Positions 48,436 through 56,915 of a stretch of 64,000 nt of DNA are shown one piece after another. Positions within the stretch are counted from its first letter, which is position 1. Each line of letters opens with the position of its first letter. Under the pieces are notes generated by a model. It ran no database searches, was not told the origin of the DNA, and saw nothing but the letters and a program-made list of their open reading frames with translations. Position numbers and translations under genes: made by a program. The stretch is taken from NCBI GenBank assembly GCA_036268055.1, contig DATAUW010000011.1, forward strand, positions 124,001 to 188,000, in the 5' to 3' direction. Source of the stretch: Verrucomicrobiia bacterium. GTDB lineage: Bacteria > Verrucomicrobiota > Verrucomicrobiia > Limisphaerales > Pedosphaeraceae.

Positions 48436-50145
48436 TTATTGCGCAGCCCCATTAGTCATTTGTGGAAGAAAAACTTTTGCCGCGCTGGCCATGGAATCAA
48501 TTTTCTCGAGCTGGCTTTGCCGGTAGCTTTGCAATTGATCCGGCGTGAGAATCCTGCCAAGCACTTTCAATTTGTCGGCCAGCTCCTGCTGCTGCACTTC
48601 CACCAGTGAATTCATGGCGTCTGCAACATTGCCAGGTTTCTGCGCCACCAGGGAACTCGCCAACTGATTCGCCGTGTGGTCCAGACCGAATTGATACAGC
48701 GCCTTATTGACTTTGTCCTGCTGTTCTGGGGAAAGATTCAGATCAGATGTCATCATCGTCGCCTCTAAATTGGCTCTGTTGTTCGCGGCAACCATGGTTT
48801 CGGACTGTTGGTAGTCTGGATAGGCTGCTAGTTGCTCGGGAGTGAGCAACGCCTTGACTTCAGCCTCTTCATTGCCAAAAGTTTGTAGTGAAGCGATCAT
48901 TGCCGCTTTAAGTTGTTCCGGCGTCCGTTTGCCCGACATATCAATCAACGACTGCCGGGCTCTGGCTTCGCTGTTTTTCGTTATGAGGTCGCTGATGGCC
49001 TGCTGCTGGCTGTCAGTCAGGTTAAGTTTGTCTTTCATGCGCGCGAGTTTGGCGAGTTCGTTCTTCTTCTTGATCTGTTCAATCATGGCTGTTCCTTGTG
49101 CCAGTGCGTCGCTCGTAAATTTTGACGATGCAGTGCTTTCCTGGAGAGCGGTTCTTAATTTGGCCGTCTCTTGCACGGCAGTTTGTGCCTGCCCGATTTT
49201 ACCTCGAAGTTTCAAAAGTTCGTTGAATTGCGCCTGCGAGAGCGATTTCTGGTCTTTGGCCTCGGCGACGAGATTTGAAAGCCGTTCATTCTCGGACTGT
49301 AGATTTGTTAATTGCTCGGCCATCGGCTGCTGCTGTTGCTGGAGCGTCTGGTTTTGTTCGCGTAATTGGGAAATTTGATGCGCCTCAAAAATTCCCGCGC
49401 CGACGGTGGCAACGAACGCAGTGGTGATTAGAGTTTTTTGAATGGTGGTCATGGCTATGGCTTTGGTTGCGGCAATGATGGTGGAAGTGGAAATGGCAGT
49501 TCCAGCGATGGCGGCGGCAGTAACGGTAGTGGCCAGGCCTGCAGGTGCGGCCTGTACCGCATTGGCAGAAATAAAGATAACGAGTCCACCGGCCCCGGCA
49601 GCGACGCCGCGTTTGGCGAGGCGCTCGCGCAACCGCTCGACGGCCCGGCTCACACGCTTTTGGGCGGCATCATCGCTGATGCCAAAAGCCGTGCCTAAAG
49701 TGCGCAGGTCGTAGTTCTTGAAATAGCGGAGAAACAAAACGTCCCGATCTGGCTTGCCTAAATCGCCGATGGCGGCGTCAAGGTGCGGAGCGATTTGTTC
49801 CCATGAAATGTCGGATTCGGACGAAAGCAATGGATTCATGGTAGCGGCCTTCTGTTCACGAGCACGCCGACGCTCAATCGTGCGCACGGTTTGGGCGGCG
49901 ATGTTCTGCGCAGTTTGATGCAGCCAGCCACAAAGGTTTGTGCGTTCAGTCAGACCTGCCGCATTGTTCGCCAACGCGACAAATACGCTTTGAGTTACAT
50001 CCTCGGCCAGATGCGGGTCACAAACCATGCGCAACGCCGCGGAATAAACGAAATCTAACTGGCGCTGCACCAATTCAGCGAAAGCCGATTCGCTGTTGTG
50101 TTCCGCATAAATTCGCAATAATTGTCCGTCGGTCTGATGATTCAC
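48436..50145 (-). CDS. ECF-type sigma factor fused to TM, coiled coil and LTPxQ-repeat tail
   Basis: 569 residues. Residues about 20-90 form sigma region 2 (AFAELVQRQLDFVYSAALRMVCDPHLAEDVTQSVFVALANN), and about 135-185 region 4 (VLFLRYFKNYDLRTLGTAFGISDDAAQKRVSRAVERLRE). Two hydrophobic stretches follow (about 187-235 and about 245-262), then a long Gln/Glu/Leu coiled coil (about 265-360). The last part has repeated helices DKLNLTDSQQQAI, ALLTPEQLAAYPDY, DLNLSPEQQDKVNKAL and RILTPDQLQSYRQSQ, recalling the LTxxQ motif of periplasmic Spy/CpxP stress proteins. This suggests a membrane-tethered sigma factor that senses the envelope (inference). It separates the motor unit from the flgF unit. Confidence 0.85.
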   Translation of the reverse strand: MNHQTDGQLLRIYAEHNSESAFAELVQRQLDFVYSAALRMVCDPHLAEDVTQSVFVALANNAAGLTERTNLCGWLHQTAQNIAAQTVRTIERRRAREQKAATMNPLLSSESDISWEQIAPHLDAAIGDLGKPDRDVLFLRYFKNYDLRTLGTAFGISDDAAQKRVSRAVERLRERLAKRGVAAGAGGLVIFISANAVQAAPAGLATTVTAAAIAGTAISTSTIIAATKAIAMTTIQKTLITTAFVATVGAGIFEAHQISQLREQNQTLQQQQQPMAEQLTNLQSENERLSNLVAEAKDQKSLSQAQFNELLKLRGKIGQAQTAVQETAKLRTALQESTASSKFTSDALAQGTAMIEQIKKKNELAKLARMKDKLNLTDSQQQAISDLITKNSEARARQSLIDMSGKRTPEQLKAAMIASLQTFGNEEAEVKALLTPEQLAAYPDYQQSETMVAANNRANLEATMMTSDLNLSPEQQDKVNKALYQFGLDHTANQLASSLVAQKPGNVADAMNSLVEVQQQELADKLKVLGRILTPDQLQSYRQSQLEKIDSMASAAKVFLPQMTNGAAQ

Positions 50146-50269
50146 TCATTCTATATTAGCCGCCGGACTAAAAATCCGACAAGAAAAGGCTGCTGATACT
50201 TTGAACCGAAATTTCAGTCCGTAGTTTCTTTCCCTGGTGGCCGTCCACAAGAACCGGCAGTTTTCGCCC

Positions 50270-50291
50270 GGCAAACGAGGTAGTTTTTGCC
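50270..50291. promoter_or_regulatory. Possible activator half-sites upstream of flgF
   Basis: GGCAAA and TTTGCC are inverted across 10 bases, about 92 bases before the predicted start. The half-sites resemble those of the palindrome at 25583-25597, but the spacing differs. Speculative. Confidence 0.25.
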
Positions 50292-50346
50292 TCTTACAAC
50301 CCGTGAAAAACTCCGAAACCCTTTAGAATCAGCGCATTTACCCCAC

Positions 50347-50362
50347 TGGCACACGCATTGCT
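50347..50362 (+). promoter_or_regulatory. Sigma-54-type promoter for the flgF unit
   Basis: TGGCACACGCATTGCT matches the -24/-12 consensus TGGCAC-N5-TTGCW at every conserved base. The predicted start near 50373 leaves only about 4 bases before the flgF ATG at 50377, so the mRNA may be almost leaderless. Confidence 0.72.
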
Positions 50363-50376
50363 CAACAGCATTTGCA

Positions 50377-51114
50377 ATGAACGTGAGTTTATACCAAGCC
50401 GCAGCCGCACTGAACGCCAACAGCCGTTGGCAGGACGTGATCTCGGAGAACCTCGCATCGAGTTCGGTGCCGGGTTACCGGAAGCAAGGGCTTTCGCTTG
50501 AAGCCGTTCAGGCTGGTTTGATGCCCACCTCCGGCTCACCCCAATATTTCTCGCTCCCCAAGGCCAGCACGACCACGAGTTTCGAGCCCGGCGTCATGCA
50601 ATACACCGGCAACAAAAACGATGTCGGCATCGAAGGCAAAAGCTTCTTCGAAGTGCAATTGCCCAACGGCACGAAAGCGCTCACGCGCGACGGCGAATTT
50701 CAAGTCAGTTCCAAAGGCCAGCTCGTCACCAAGGAAGGTTACACCGTCCTCGGCGAAGGCGGCCCGATCCAACTCGACCCGAAGAATCACGAGCCGCTTT
50801 CCATTTCTGAAGGCGGCAATCTAAGCCAGGGCGTTGATCCGCACGGCAAATTGAAGCTCACCGATTTCGATCATCCTGAATTGCTCAAGCAAGTCAGCGG
50901 CGCGTATTTCGTTGCTGATGATCCCAAGGTCCATGGCACGACCGGCACCGGCACGATGCGCCAGGGTTATTTGGAAACCTCCAATACTTCCGTCGTCCAT
51001 GAAATGGCGAACATGATGACGGCCATGCGCACCTTTGAAGCGAACCAGCACGTCATTCAAATCCAGGATGACCGCCTCGGCAAAGTCATCAGCGAACTCG
51101 GCAACCCGACCTAA
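50377..51114 (+). CDS. flgF: Flagellar basal-body rod protein FlgF
   Basis: 245 residues from ATG 50377 (frame open from 50287). The N-terminal rod motif is NVSLYQAAAALNANSRWQDVISENLASSSVPGYRKQGLS. The middle has GIEGKSFFEVQLPNGTKALTRDGEFQVSSKGQLVT, and the C-terminal helix TSVVHEMANMMTAMRTFEANQHVIQIQDDRLGK. It is a proximal rod subunit placed directly before flgG (3 bases). The N-terminal motif has SENLASSSVPG in place of NNIANANTxG, so it is a divergent member. No ribosome-binding site is seen, consistent with the very short leader predicted. Confidence 0.9.
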   Translation: MNVSLYQAAAALNANSRWQDVISENLASSSVPGYRKQGLSLEAVQAGLMPTSGSPQYFSLPKASTTTSFEPGVMQYTGNKNDVGIEGKSFFEVQLPNGTKALTRDGEFQVSSKGQLVTKEGYTVLGEGGPIQLDPKNHEPLSISEGGNLSQGVDPHGKLKLTDFDHPELLKQVSGAYFVADDPKVHGTTGTGTMRQGYLETSNTSVVHEMANMMTAMRTFEANQHVIQIQDDRLGKVISELGNPT

Positions 51115-51117
51115 GCC

Positions 51118-51900
51118 ATGATACGCGCTCTCTATTCAGCAGCCACCGGCATGGAATCGCAACAGCTCAACCTGGACGTGATCTCCAACAACCTGGCCAA
51201 CGTGAATACGACCGGCTTCAAGAAGAGCAAGATCGAATTCCAGGATTTGCTTTACGACAACGTCCGCACCGCCGGCGCGGAGCAGGGCAATGGCGCGCAA
51301 TTACCCACCGGCCTCTCGGTCGGTCACGGCGCTCGCGCGGTCGCGACTTCTCGCGTCTTCACCGAAGGCGAATTGACCCAGACCGGCGAACGTCTCGACG
51401 TGGCGATCCAGGGCGATGGCTTTTTCCAGGTGACGATGCCTGACGGCACACTCGCCTACACCCGCGACGGCTCGCTCAAGACCGCGTCCGACGGCCGTAT
51501 CACCAACAGCGATGGTTTGCCGGTGCAAAATGGTTTTCAGCCGATCCCGACCGGCACGACCACGGTGAATATTTCCACCAACGGCCAGGTCACCACGACC
51601 GGCGCGAACGGCACGCAGAATTTTCAAGTCACGCTGGTGCGCTTCGCCAATCCGGCGGGCCTCGAAAGCATCGGCCGCAATCTTTACCTCGAGACGCCCG
51701 CCTCCGGCGCCGCGGAAACCGGCAACCCGAACGAAAACGGTTTCGGCAGCCTCCAGCAGGGCTACGTGGAAATGTCCAACGTCAAGGTCGTCGAGGAAAT
51801 GGTGAACATGATCGTGGCGCAGCGCGCTTACGAAGTGAATTCGAAAGCGGTGCAGGCCGCCGACGAAATGATGCAACAGAGCAATAACTTGCGCCGTTGA
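51118..51900 (+). CDS. flgG: Flagellar distal rod protein FlgG
   Basis: 260 residues, the usual length. IRALYSAATGMESQQLNLDVISNNLANVNTTGFKKSKIEFQDLLYD is the full FlgG N-terminus, DVAIQGDGFFQV follows in the core, and GYVEMSNVKVVEEMVNMIVAQRAYEVNSKAVQAADEMMQQSNNLRR the C-terminus. The stop overlaps the flgA start by one base (TGATG), so translation is coupled. Confidence 0.97.
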   Translation: MIRALYSAATGMESQQLNLDVISNNLANVNTTGFKKSKIEFQDLLYDNVRTAGAEQGNGAQLPTGLSVGHGARAVATSRVFTEGELTQTGERLDVAIQGDGFFQVTMPDGTLAYTRDGSLKTASDGRITNSDGLPVQNGFQPIPTGTTTVNISTNGQVTTTGANGTQNFQVTLVRFANPAGLESIGRNLYLETPASGAAETGNPNENGFGSLQQGYVEMSNVKVVEEMVNMIVAQRAYEVNSKAVQAADEMMQQSNNLRR

Positions 51901-52856
51901 TGAAAACGCTTAAAACAATTTTTTATTGCCTCGTGCTCGCCCTCGCGCAAACCGCGCGCGCGGAACAAACGAACACATGGCAGCTGGCAGGTGCCGCACA
52001 GGTGGATGGTTCTGGAATTTTCCTAGATCAGATTGTTGTTAACCCCACCTCATCTGTGGTCCTCCCACATCTCCGTCTGGCCGAGTCGCCTAACTCTGGC
52101 CAGACGGTTTCTCTTTCCCGCAACCAGATTATAGAGTTGGTGCAGAAGCAAACTACTTCTGAGTTACTTACGACTAACTGGTCCGGCGCCGCGCAGGTCC
52201 GCGTCTCCCGCCGAACCCACCAATTCGTAGATTCCGACCTGATTGATCTCCTGACTGCCACGTTGCAGAAGGAGTTCGTCAAAACCCGCGGCGACTTGGA
52301 GCTGCACCTCACGCGTCCCTGGACGCCGGTGCAAGTCCCCGACGGCCCGCTGACCCTCAAGGTGTCCGAACTCCCGGCCGGCGGAGTTTGCCCCAACTTC
52401 GTCCTCACCTGCGAATTGTGGGATGGCCGCCATTCCGTCGGCTCCTGGCAGATCGCCGTGCAAGCCTCCGTCTGGCACGATATTCCGCTGGCCCGTTCCA
52501 CCCTCACCCGCGGCCAACTCGTCAAGGACGCCGACATCTCCATGGAACGCCGCGACGTCCTGTTGCAGCGCGATATTTTTCAACATTATCCCACCACAGA
52601 CGACACGCTCGAGATTTCTGAAAACGTCCCCGCCGGCACTCCGGTTTTCAACCGCTGCGTGCGCGTCCGCCCGCTGATCCAGCGCGGCCACATCGTGGAA
52701 GCTCTTTTTCAGGAAGGCAGCCTGAGCATTTCGCTCAAGGTGGAGACGCTCGAAGACGGCGCATTGGGACAAACCGTGCGGGTGCGTAATCCCATCACTA
52801 AACGTGAACTCTATGGAAAGGTGCAGAATGAACAAACGGTTCTTATTAACCTCTAA
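51900..52856 (+). CDS. flgA: P-ring assembly chaperone FlgA
   Basis: 318 residues from ATG 51900, beginning with a signal peptide (KTIFYCLVLALAQTARA). The C-terminal half holds the SAF domain (IPLARSTLTRGQLVKDADISMERRD) and the FlgA ending IQRGHIVEALFQEGSLSISLKVETLEDGALGQTVRVRNPITKRELYGKVQNEQTVLI. It chaperones FlgI in the periplasm. Part of its N-half has noticeably lower GC than flanks. The flgH start lies inside its 3' end. Confidence 0.92.
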   Translation: MKTLKTIFYCLVLALAQTARAEQTNTWQLAGAAQVDGSGIFLDQIVVNPTSSVVLPHLRLAESPNSGQTVSLSRNQIIELVQKQTTSELLTTNWSGAAQVRVSRRTHQFVDSDLIDLLTATLQKEFVKTRGDLELHLTRPWTPVQVPDGPLTLKVSELPAGGVCPNFVLTCELWDGRHSVGSWQIAVQASVWHDIPLARSTLTRGQLVKDADISMERRDVLLQRDIFQHYPTTDDTLEISENVPAGTPVFNRCVRVRPLIQRGHIVEALFQEGSLSISLKVETLEDGALGQTVRVRNPITKRELYGKVQNEQTVLINL

Positions 52857-53481
52857 TTCTTTGGCTTTGGCTCTCGGCCTGGCCGCCATGCCCCTCGGCA
52901 ATGCCTCGGCGGATTCCCTTTGGAAAGACGGCGCGCACGCCGGTTTCAAGGCGGACTACTCGATGGTCGGCGATAAAAAAGCCCACTCCATCGGCGACAT
53001 CATCACGATCATCATCCAGGAAAATAACGGCGCCACCCGCCAGAACAACACCACGACCGCGAAGAAGACTTCGGTCAACGCCGCGCTCGCGAGTTTGTTC
53101 TACGCGCCTTCGGTCAGCGGCCTGCTCACGAAGAAAGGCACACTGCCGACGATGGCTTACACCTCGGATTCAGAATTTAACGGCGGCGGTTCGATCAACA
53201 ATAACGAAACCATCACCGCGCAGATGGCCGTGCGCGTCGTGGACGTCCTGCCCAACGGCAACATGATCATCGAAGGCAACCTGCACACCGCCTTCTCCGG
53301 CGAGAAACAAGACGCCGTCCTGCGCGGCACGGTCCGCCCCGACGACGTGACCTCCAACAACACGCTCTTGAGCTATAACATCGCCGATGCCTCGATCCAA
53401 TTCATCTCCAAGGGGACCATCACCGATTCGCAGCGCAAAGGCTGGTTCACCCGCGTCTGGGAGAAAATCAATCCGCTGTGA
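52828..53481 (+). CDS. flgH: Flagellar L-ring protein FlgH (no lipobox)
   Basis: 217 residues from ATG 52828, preceded by GGAAAGG. It overlaps flgA by 29 bases. The FlgH core is clear: DKKAHSIGDIITIIIQENNGATRQNNTTTAKK, then INNNETITAQMAVRVVDVLPNGNMIIEG. The signal peptide (SLALALGLAAMPLGNASA) has no Cys, so the usual lipid anchor of the L-ring is absent; cleavage by the ordinary signal peptidase is predicted. It forms the outer-membrane bushing. Confidence 0.93.
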   Translation: MNKRFLLTSNSLALALGLAAMPLGNASADSLWKDGAHAGFKADYSMVGDKKAHSIGDIITIIIQENNGATRQNNTTTAKKTSVNAALASLFYAPSVSGLLTKKGTLPTMAYTSDSEFNGGGSINNNETITAQMAVRVVDVLPNGNMIIEGNLHTAFSGEKQDAVLRGTVRPDDVTSNNTLLSYNIADASIQFISKGTITDSQRKGWFTRVWEKINPL

Positions 53482-54605
53482 TGACTGTTCACATGATTCG
53501 CCGCTTTCTTTTCAACTGCCTCGTTGTCGCCCTTGCTCTTGCCAGCGTGCCAGCCGTTTTCGCGGAGGGTGCGCGCGTGAAGGATATCGCGATGATTTCC
53601 GGCGTGCGTGACAACCAGTTGACCGGTTACGGCTTGGTCGTCGGCCTCGCCGGCGACGGTGATAAAAATCCCGTTCAGACGCTCCAGACGGTCGCGAATG
53701 TCTTGCAACGCTTCGGCCTCACCGTTCCCGCCAGCACACTCTCCTCAAAGAACGTCGCCATCGTCATGGTCACCGCTGACATCCCCGCCTTCAAAAAAGC
53801 CGGCACGCGCCTTGATGTGAACGTCGCCTCGATGGGTGACGCGAAAAGTTTGCAGGGCGGCGTGCTTTTGCAAACCCCGCTCGTCGGCGCGGATGGCAAA
53901 GTTTACGCGGTCGCCCAGGGCGCGCTTTCGATTGGCGGCATCGCAGCCGGTGAAGGCGGCGGCGGCGGCGCTTCCGTGCAAAAGAATCATCCCACCGTCG
54001 GCCAGATCGCGGATGGCGCTTTGGTGGAACGTGAAATCCCCGCGACCATTGTGAACGATCACAATATCGAATTGATTCTCCGCGAGCCCGATTTTACCTC
54101 AGCCGCGCGGCTCGCGGTAGCCTTGAATGAAAAATGGACGAACACCGCCCTCGCGCTCGACTCGACCACCGTGCGCGTTCACATGCCCGAAGAATTTGAA
54201 ACCTCGCCGATCAGTTTTATCTCGCTCGTCGAATCCGTTGAAGTCACTCCCGATATTCCCGCCCGCGTCGTCATCAACGAACGCACTGGAACCATCGTCG
54301 CCACCTCGCGCATCCGCATCGCCAGTTGTGCCATCTCCCACGGCAATCTGACCATCAGCGTCGCCTCGACCTTGAACGTCACCCCCACTGGCGGCGTCAA
54401 TCCCGGCCCGTCCACTGTCACGCCTTCGACCGATACCAAAGTTAAAGAAGAAAAAGGCACGATGACCGTGTTCCCCGACATGCCCACCGTGGATCGGGTG
54501 GCCTCCGCTTTGAATTCATTGGGCGTCACGCCCCGCGACATGATGGCTTTGTTTGAAGCCATGAAAGAAGCTGGCGCATTACAGGCGGAATTGGTCATCC
54601 GGTAA
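53481..54605 (+). CDS. flgI: Flagellar P-ring protein FlgI
   Basis: 374 residues from ATG 53481 (GTG 53478 possible). Signal peptide FLFNCLVVALALASVPAVFA, then the FlgI signature ARVKDIAMISGVRDNQLTGYGLVVGLAGDGDK, PASTLSSKNVAIVMVTADIPAFKKAGTRLDV and GDAKSLQGGVLLQTPLVGADGKVYAVAQG. The C-terminus TVDRVASALNSLGVTPRDMMALFEAMKEAGALQAELVI is typical. The length is close to E. coli FlgI. The start overlaps the flgH stop by one base. Confidence 0.96.
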   Translation: MTVHMIRRFLFNCLVVALALASVPAVFAEGARVKDIAMISGVRDNQLTGYGLVVGLAGDGDKNPVQTLQTVANVLQRFGLTVPASTLSSKNVAIVMVTADIPAFKKAGTRLDVNVASMGDAKSLQGGVLLQTPLVGADGKVYAVAQGALSIGGIAAGEGGGGGASVQKNHPTVGQIADGALVEREIPATIVNDHNIELILREPDFTSAARLAVALNEKWTNTALALDSTTVRVHMPEEFETSPISFISLVESVEVTPDIPARVVINERTGTIVATSRIRIASCAISHGNLTISVASTLNVTPTGGVNPGPSTVTPSTDTKVKEEKGTMTVFPDMPTVDRVASALNSLGVTPRDMMALFEAMKEAGALQAELVIR

Positions 54606-54608
54606 TTT

Positions 54609-54980
54609 ATGGATATTCCTTCCATCCAAAACCAGGTCAAGGCCTCCGTGCTGCCGTTCGAGCAGATGGCGGCGAACACGCATATTCCGCAGCAGGAAAA
54701 AGTGAAGGAAGCCTGCCGCCAATTTGAAGCGGTATTGCTCCGGCAGATTTTGGGCGAAGCCCGCAAGACGGTCATCCAGTCCTCCGGCAGCGATAATTCC
54801 AACAGCGCCGGCATCTACAACGACATGATCAATAATCAAATGGCCGACAGCATCAGCCAGTCCGGCGCCTTCGGCCTCGCGAAAAGTTTGCAAGCACAAT
54901 TAGTCCATCAGGTATTGCCTAAAACGGCGTCCGGCGCGGCTGCGCCCACCCCGGCGGCAACGCCCACAACCCAGAATTAG
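54609..54980 (+). CDS. flgJ: Rod-binding protein, FlgJ N-terminal domain only
   Basis: 123 residues. KVKEACRQFEAVLLRQILGEARKTVIQSS ... IYNDMINNQMADSISQSGAFGLAKSLQAQL is the rod-capping domain of FlgJ. The C-terminal muramidase of enteric FlgJ is absent, as in many phyla, so peptidoglycan cutting must be supplied by another enzyme. A Pro/Ala/Thr tail ends the chain. It lies 3 bases after flgI and 3 before flgN. Confidence 0.9.
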   Translation: MDIPSIQNQVKASVLPFEQMAANTHIPQQEKVKEACRQFEAVLLRQILGEARKTVIQSSGSDNSNSAGIYNDMINNQMADSISQSGAFGLAKSLQAQLVHQVLPKTASGAAAPTPAATPTTQN

Positions 54981-54983
54981 TCC

Positions 54984-55481
54984 ATGATTGAACGTATCGT
55001 AACTTTGATCCACGCCCTTCGCGAAGAATTGGGCGAATACGGCGAAATGCTCGCCCTCCTCGACCGCCAGCAGCAACAGGTCATTGCGCGCGCCGCCGAT
55101 GAAGTGTTCCAATCCATCGGCCTCATCAAGGCCCAGGGCCTCGCCATCCAGCACGCCCGCGCCCGCCGCGAGCAATGCCTTGTCCACGTCGCGCAGAGCT
55201 TCGAGGCGTCAAACGATTCCGCTTTTGCCGATGTCATTCCGTTGATGCCTTCCGATTATCAGCCGCTCGTGACCGCGCTGGTGGAGGAAAATAATTCCCT
55301 GCTCGTCCGCGTGCGCCAGCGCGCCCGCCAGAATCATCTGCTGCTCAGCCGTTCGATGGAACTGATGCAGAATTTGATCAACACACTTTTTCCCGCTCAG
55401 GAAATGCGGGTTTACAACGACCAGGGCAGCATGAATGTGCGCGGCATGAGCGCGCGTCCGCTTTTGGAAGCCGTGGGTTGA
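54984..55481 (+). CDS. flgN: FlgN-like export chaperone
   Basis: 165 residues, mostly helical and coiled coil. LIHALREELGEYGEMLALLDRQQQQVIARAADEVFQSI is the FlgN N-terminal pattern; ALVEENNSLLVRVRQRARQNHLLLSRSMELMQNLINTL is the substrate-binding end. FlgN escorts the hook-filament junction proteins FlgK and FlgL, the next two genes. The assignment rests on pattern and position. Confidence 0.8.
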   Translation: MIERIVTLIHALREELGEYGEMLALLDRQQQQVIARAADEVFQSIGLIKAQGLAIQHARARREQCLVHVAQSFEASNDSAFADVIPLMPSDYQPLVTALVEENNSLLVRVRQRARQNHLLLSRSMELMQNLINTLFPAQEMRVYNDQGSMNVRGMSARPLLEAVG

Positions 55482-55488
55482 AGTTTTT

Positions 55489-56895
55489 ATGCTTGGATTA
55501 TTTGGGTCATTAAATCTTGCTTCACGCTCGCTCTCGGTGCAGCAGGAGGCAACCGCGGTGGCGGGCCAGAATCTGGCCAACGTCAATAATCCCGCGTACG
55601 CCCGCCAGCAGTTGAACGTCCAGACTTCGCCCGACTTGCAAACGCCGGTCGGCAACGAGGGCACGGGCGTCGAAGCCATTTCTATCACCGAAGCGCGCGA
55701 TGCCCTGCTCGACAACCAGATCCAATCCGAAGGCAGCGTTTCCAGTTCGCTTACCTCGCAGCAAACCGCGTTGCAGGATGCCGAGACGTATCTCAACGAA
55801 CAACTCAGCGCGTCGTCCACCAGCAACCTTCCTTCGAGCGACAACGGCCTGACCGCCGCGATCTCGAATTTGTTCAGCGCCTTTCAAGGAGTCGCCACTT
55901 CACCCGGCGATGCCGCCGCGCAGGACACCCTGGTCGCCGCCGCGCAAGCGGTCACGCAGCAGTTCAATTCCATTTCTTCCGGCCTTTCCTCGGTGGATTC
56001 GAATATCAATTCCTCCATCACCTCCGACGTCGCGGGCGCCAATCAGGACTTGTCGGACATCGCGACTTTAAATCAGCAAATCATCGTCGCCACCGCTTCA
56101 GGCACCACGGCGAATGATCTCGTGGATCTGCGCCAGCAAAAACTGGAAGACCTCGCGAGCAAGGTGAACGTGGACACCTCCATGCAGTCGAACGGCGCGT
56201 TGAATATCAGCATCCGCAGCGTGGGTCTTGTCGAGGGCGGCAACGTCACGAACCAACTCACCACCGTGGATCCGGGAAACGGTCAACTGCTCTTGGGCTC
56301 ATCCGGTGGCAGCGGAACCATCCCCGTCACCGGCGGCAGCATCGGCGGCAATATCACCGCGCGCGATGGCGCTTTAGCCTCATTGCAAAGTTCGCTGGAC
56401 AATCTCGCGGGCCAATTATCCACCTCGGTCAATGCGGTTTACGAACCGGGTTTCAGCAGCAAAGGCGCGACCGGACAAAGTTTCTTCAGCGGAACCACAG
56501 CGGCGACGATTTCAGTCAATAGCTCGCTCGTCGCCAATCCTGCAACCTTGCAATACAGCGGCGATGGCACGGCGGGTGACAACACCATCGCGCTTTCGCT
56601 CGCGCAGTTGGCCAACCAGAATATCAGCGGCTTGAACGGCCAGACGTTCAGCGACAACTATACAGAAACCGTCGGCGCGCTCGGCAACGCCATTTCCTCG
56701 GTCAATGATCAAGTCACGAACAATGCCGCCGTGACTTCCATGTTGCAGAACCAGCGGGCCTCGGTCAGCGGCGTTTCCACCGACGAGGAAATGACCAACC
56801 TCGTGCAGTTCCAGAAAGCCTACCAGGCTTCGGCCGAGTTGATCACGACGCTTAACGAAATGCTGGAAACCGTGATCTCCATGAAGACGGTATAG
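55489..56895 (+). CDS. flgK: Hook-filament junction protein FlgK
   Basis: 468 residues. LFGSLNLASRSLSVQQEATAVAGQNLANVNNPAYARQQLNVQTS is the N-terminal HAP1 motif, ISSGLSSVDSNINSSI and DLSDIATLNQQI follow, and the C-terminus SGVSTDEEMTNLVQFQKAYQASAELITTLNEMLETVISMKTV is complete. It is somewhat shorter than E. coli FlgK (about 547). It starts 7 bases after flgN, and flgL follows after 20. Confidence 0.95.
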   Translation: MLGLFGSLNLASRSLSVQQEATAVAGQNLANVNNPAYARQQLNVQTSPDLQTPVGNEGTGVEAISITEARDALLDNQIQSEGSVSSSLTSQQTALQDAETYLNEQLSASSTSNLPSSDNGLTAAISNLFSAFQGVATSPGDAAAQDTLVAAAQAVTQQFNSISSGLSSVDSNINSSITSDVAGANQDLSDIATLNQQIIVATASGTTANDLVDLRQQKLEDLASKVNVDTSMQSNGALNISIRSVGLVEGGNVTNQLTTVDPGNGQLLLGSSGGSGTIPVTGGSIGGNITARDGALASLQSSLDNLAGQLSTSVNAVYEPGFSSKGATGQSFFSGTTAATISVNSSLVANPATLQYSGDGTAGDNTIALSLAQLANQNISGLNGQTFSDNYTETVGALGNAISSVNDQVTNNAAVTSMLQNQRASVSGVSTDEEMTNLVQFQKAYQASAELITTLNEMLETVISMKTV

Positions 56896-56915
56896 CGATT
56901 TGACCCCCTGATTTT

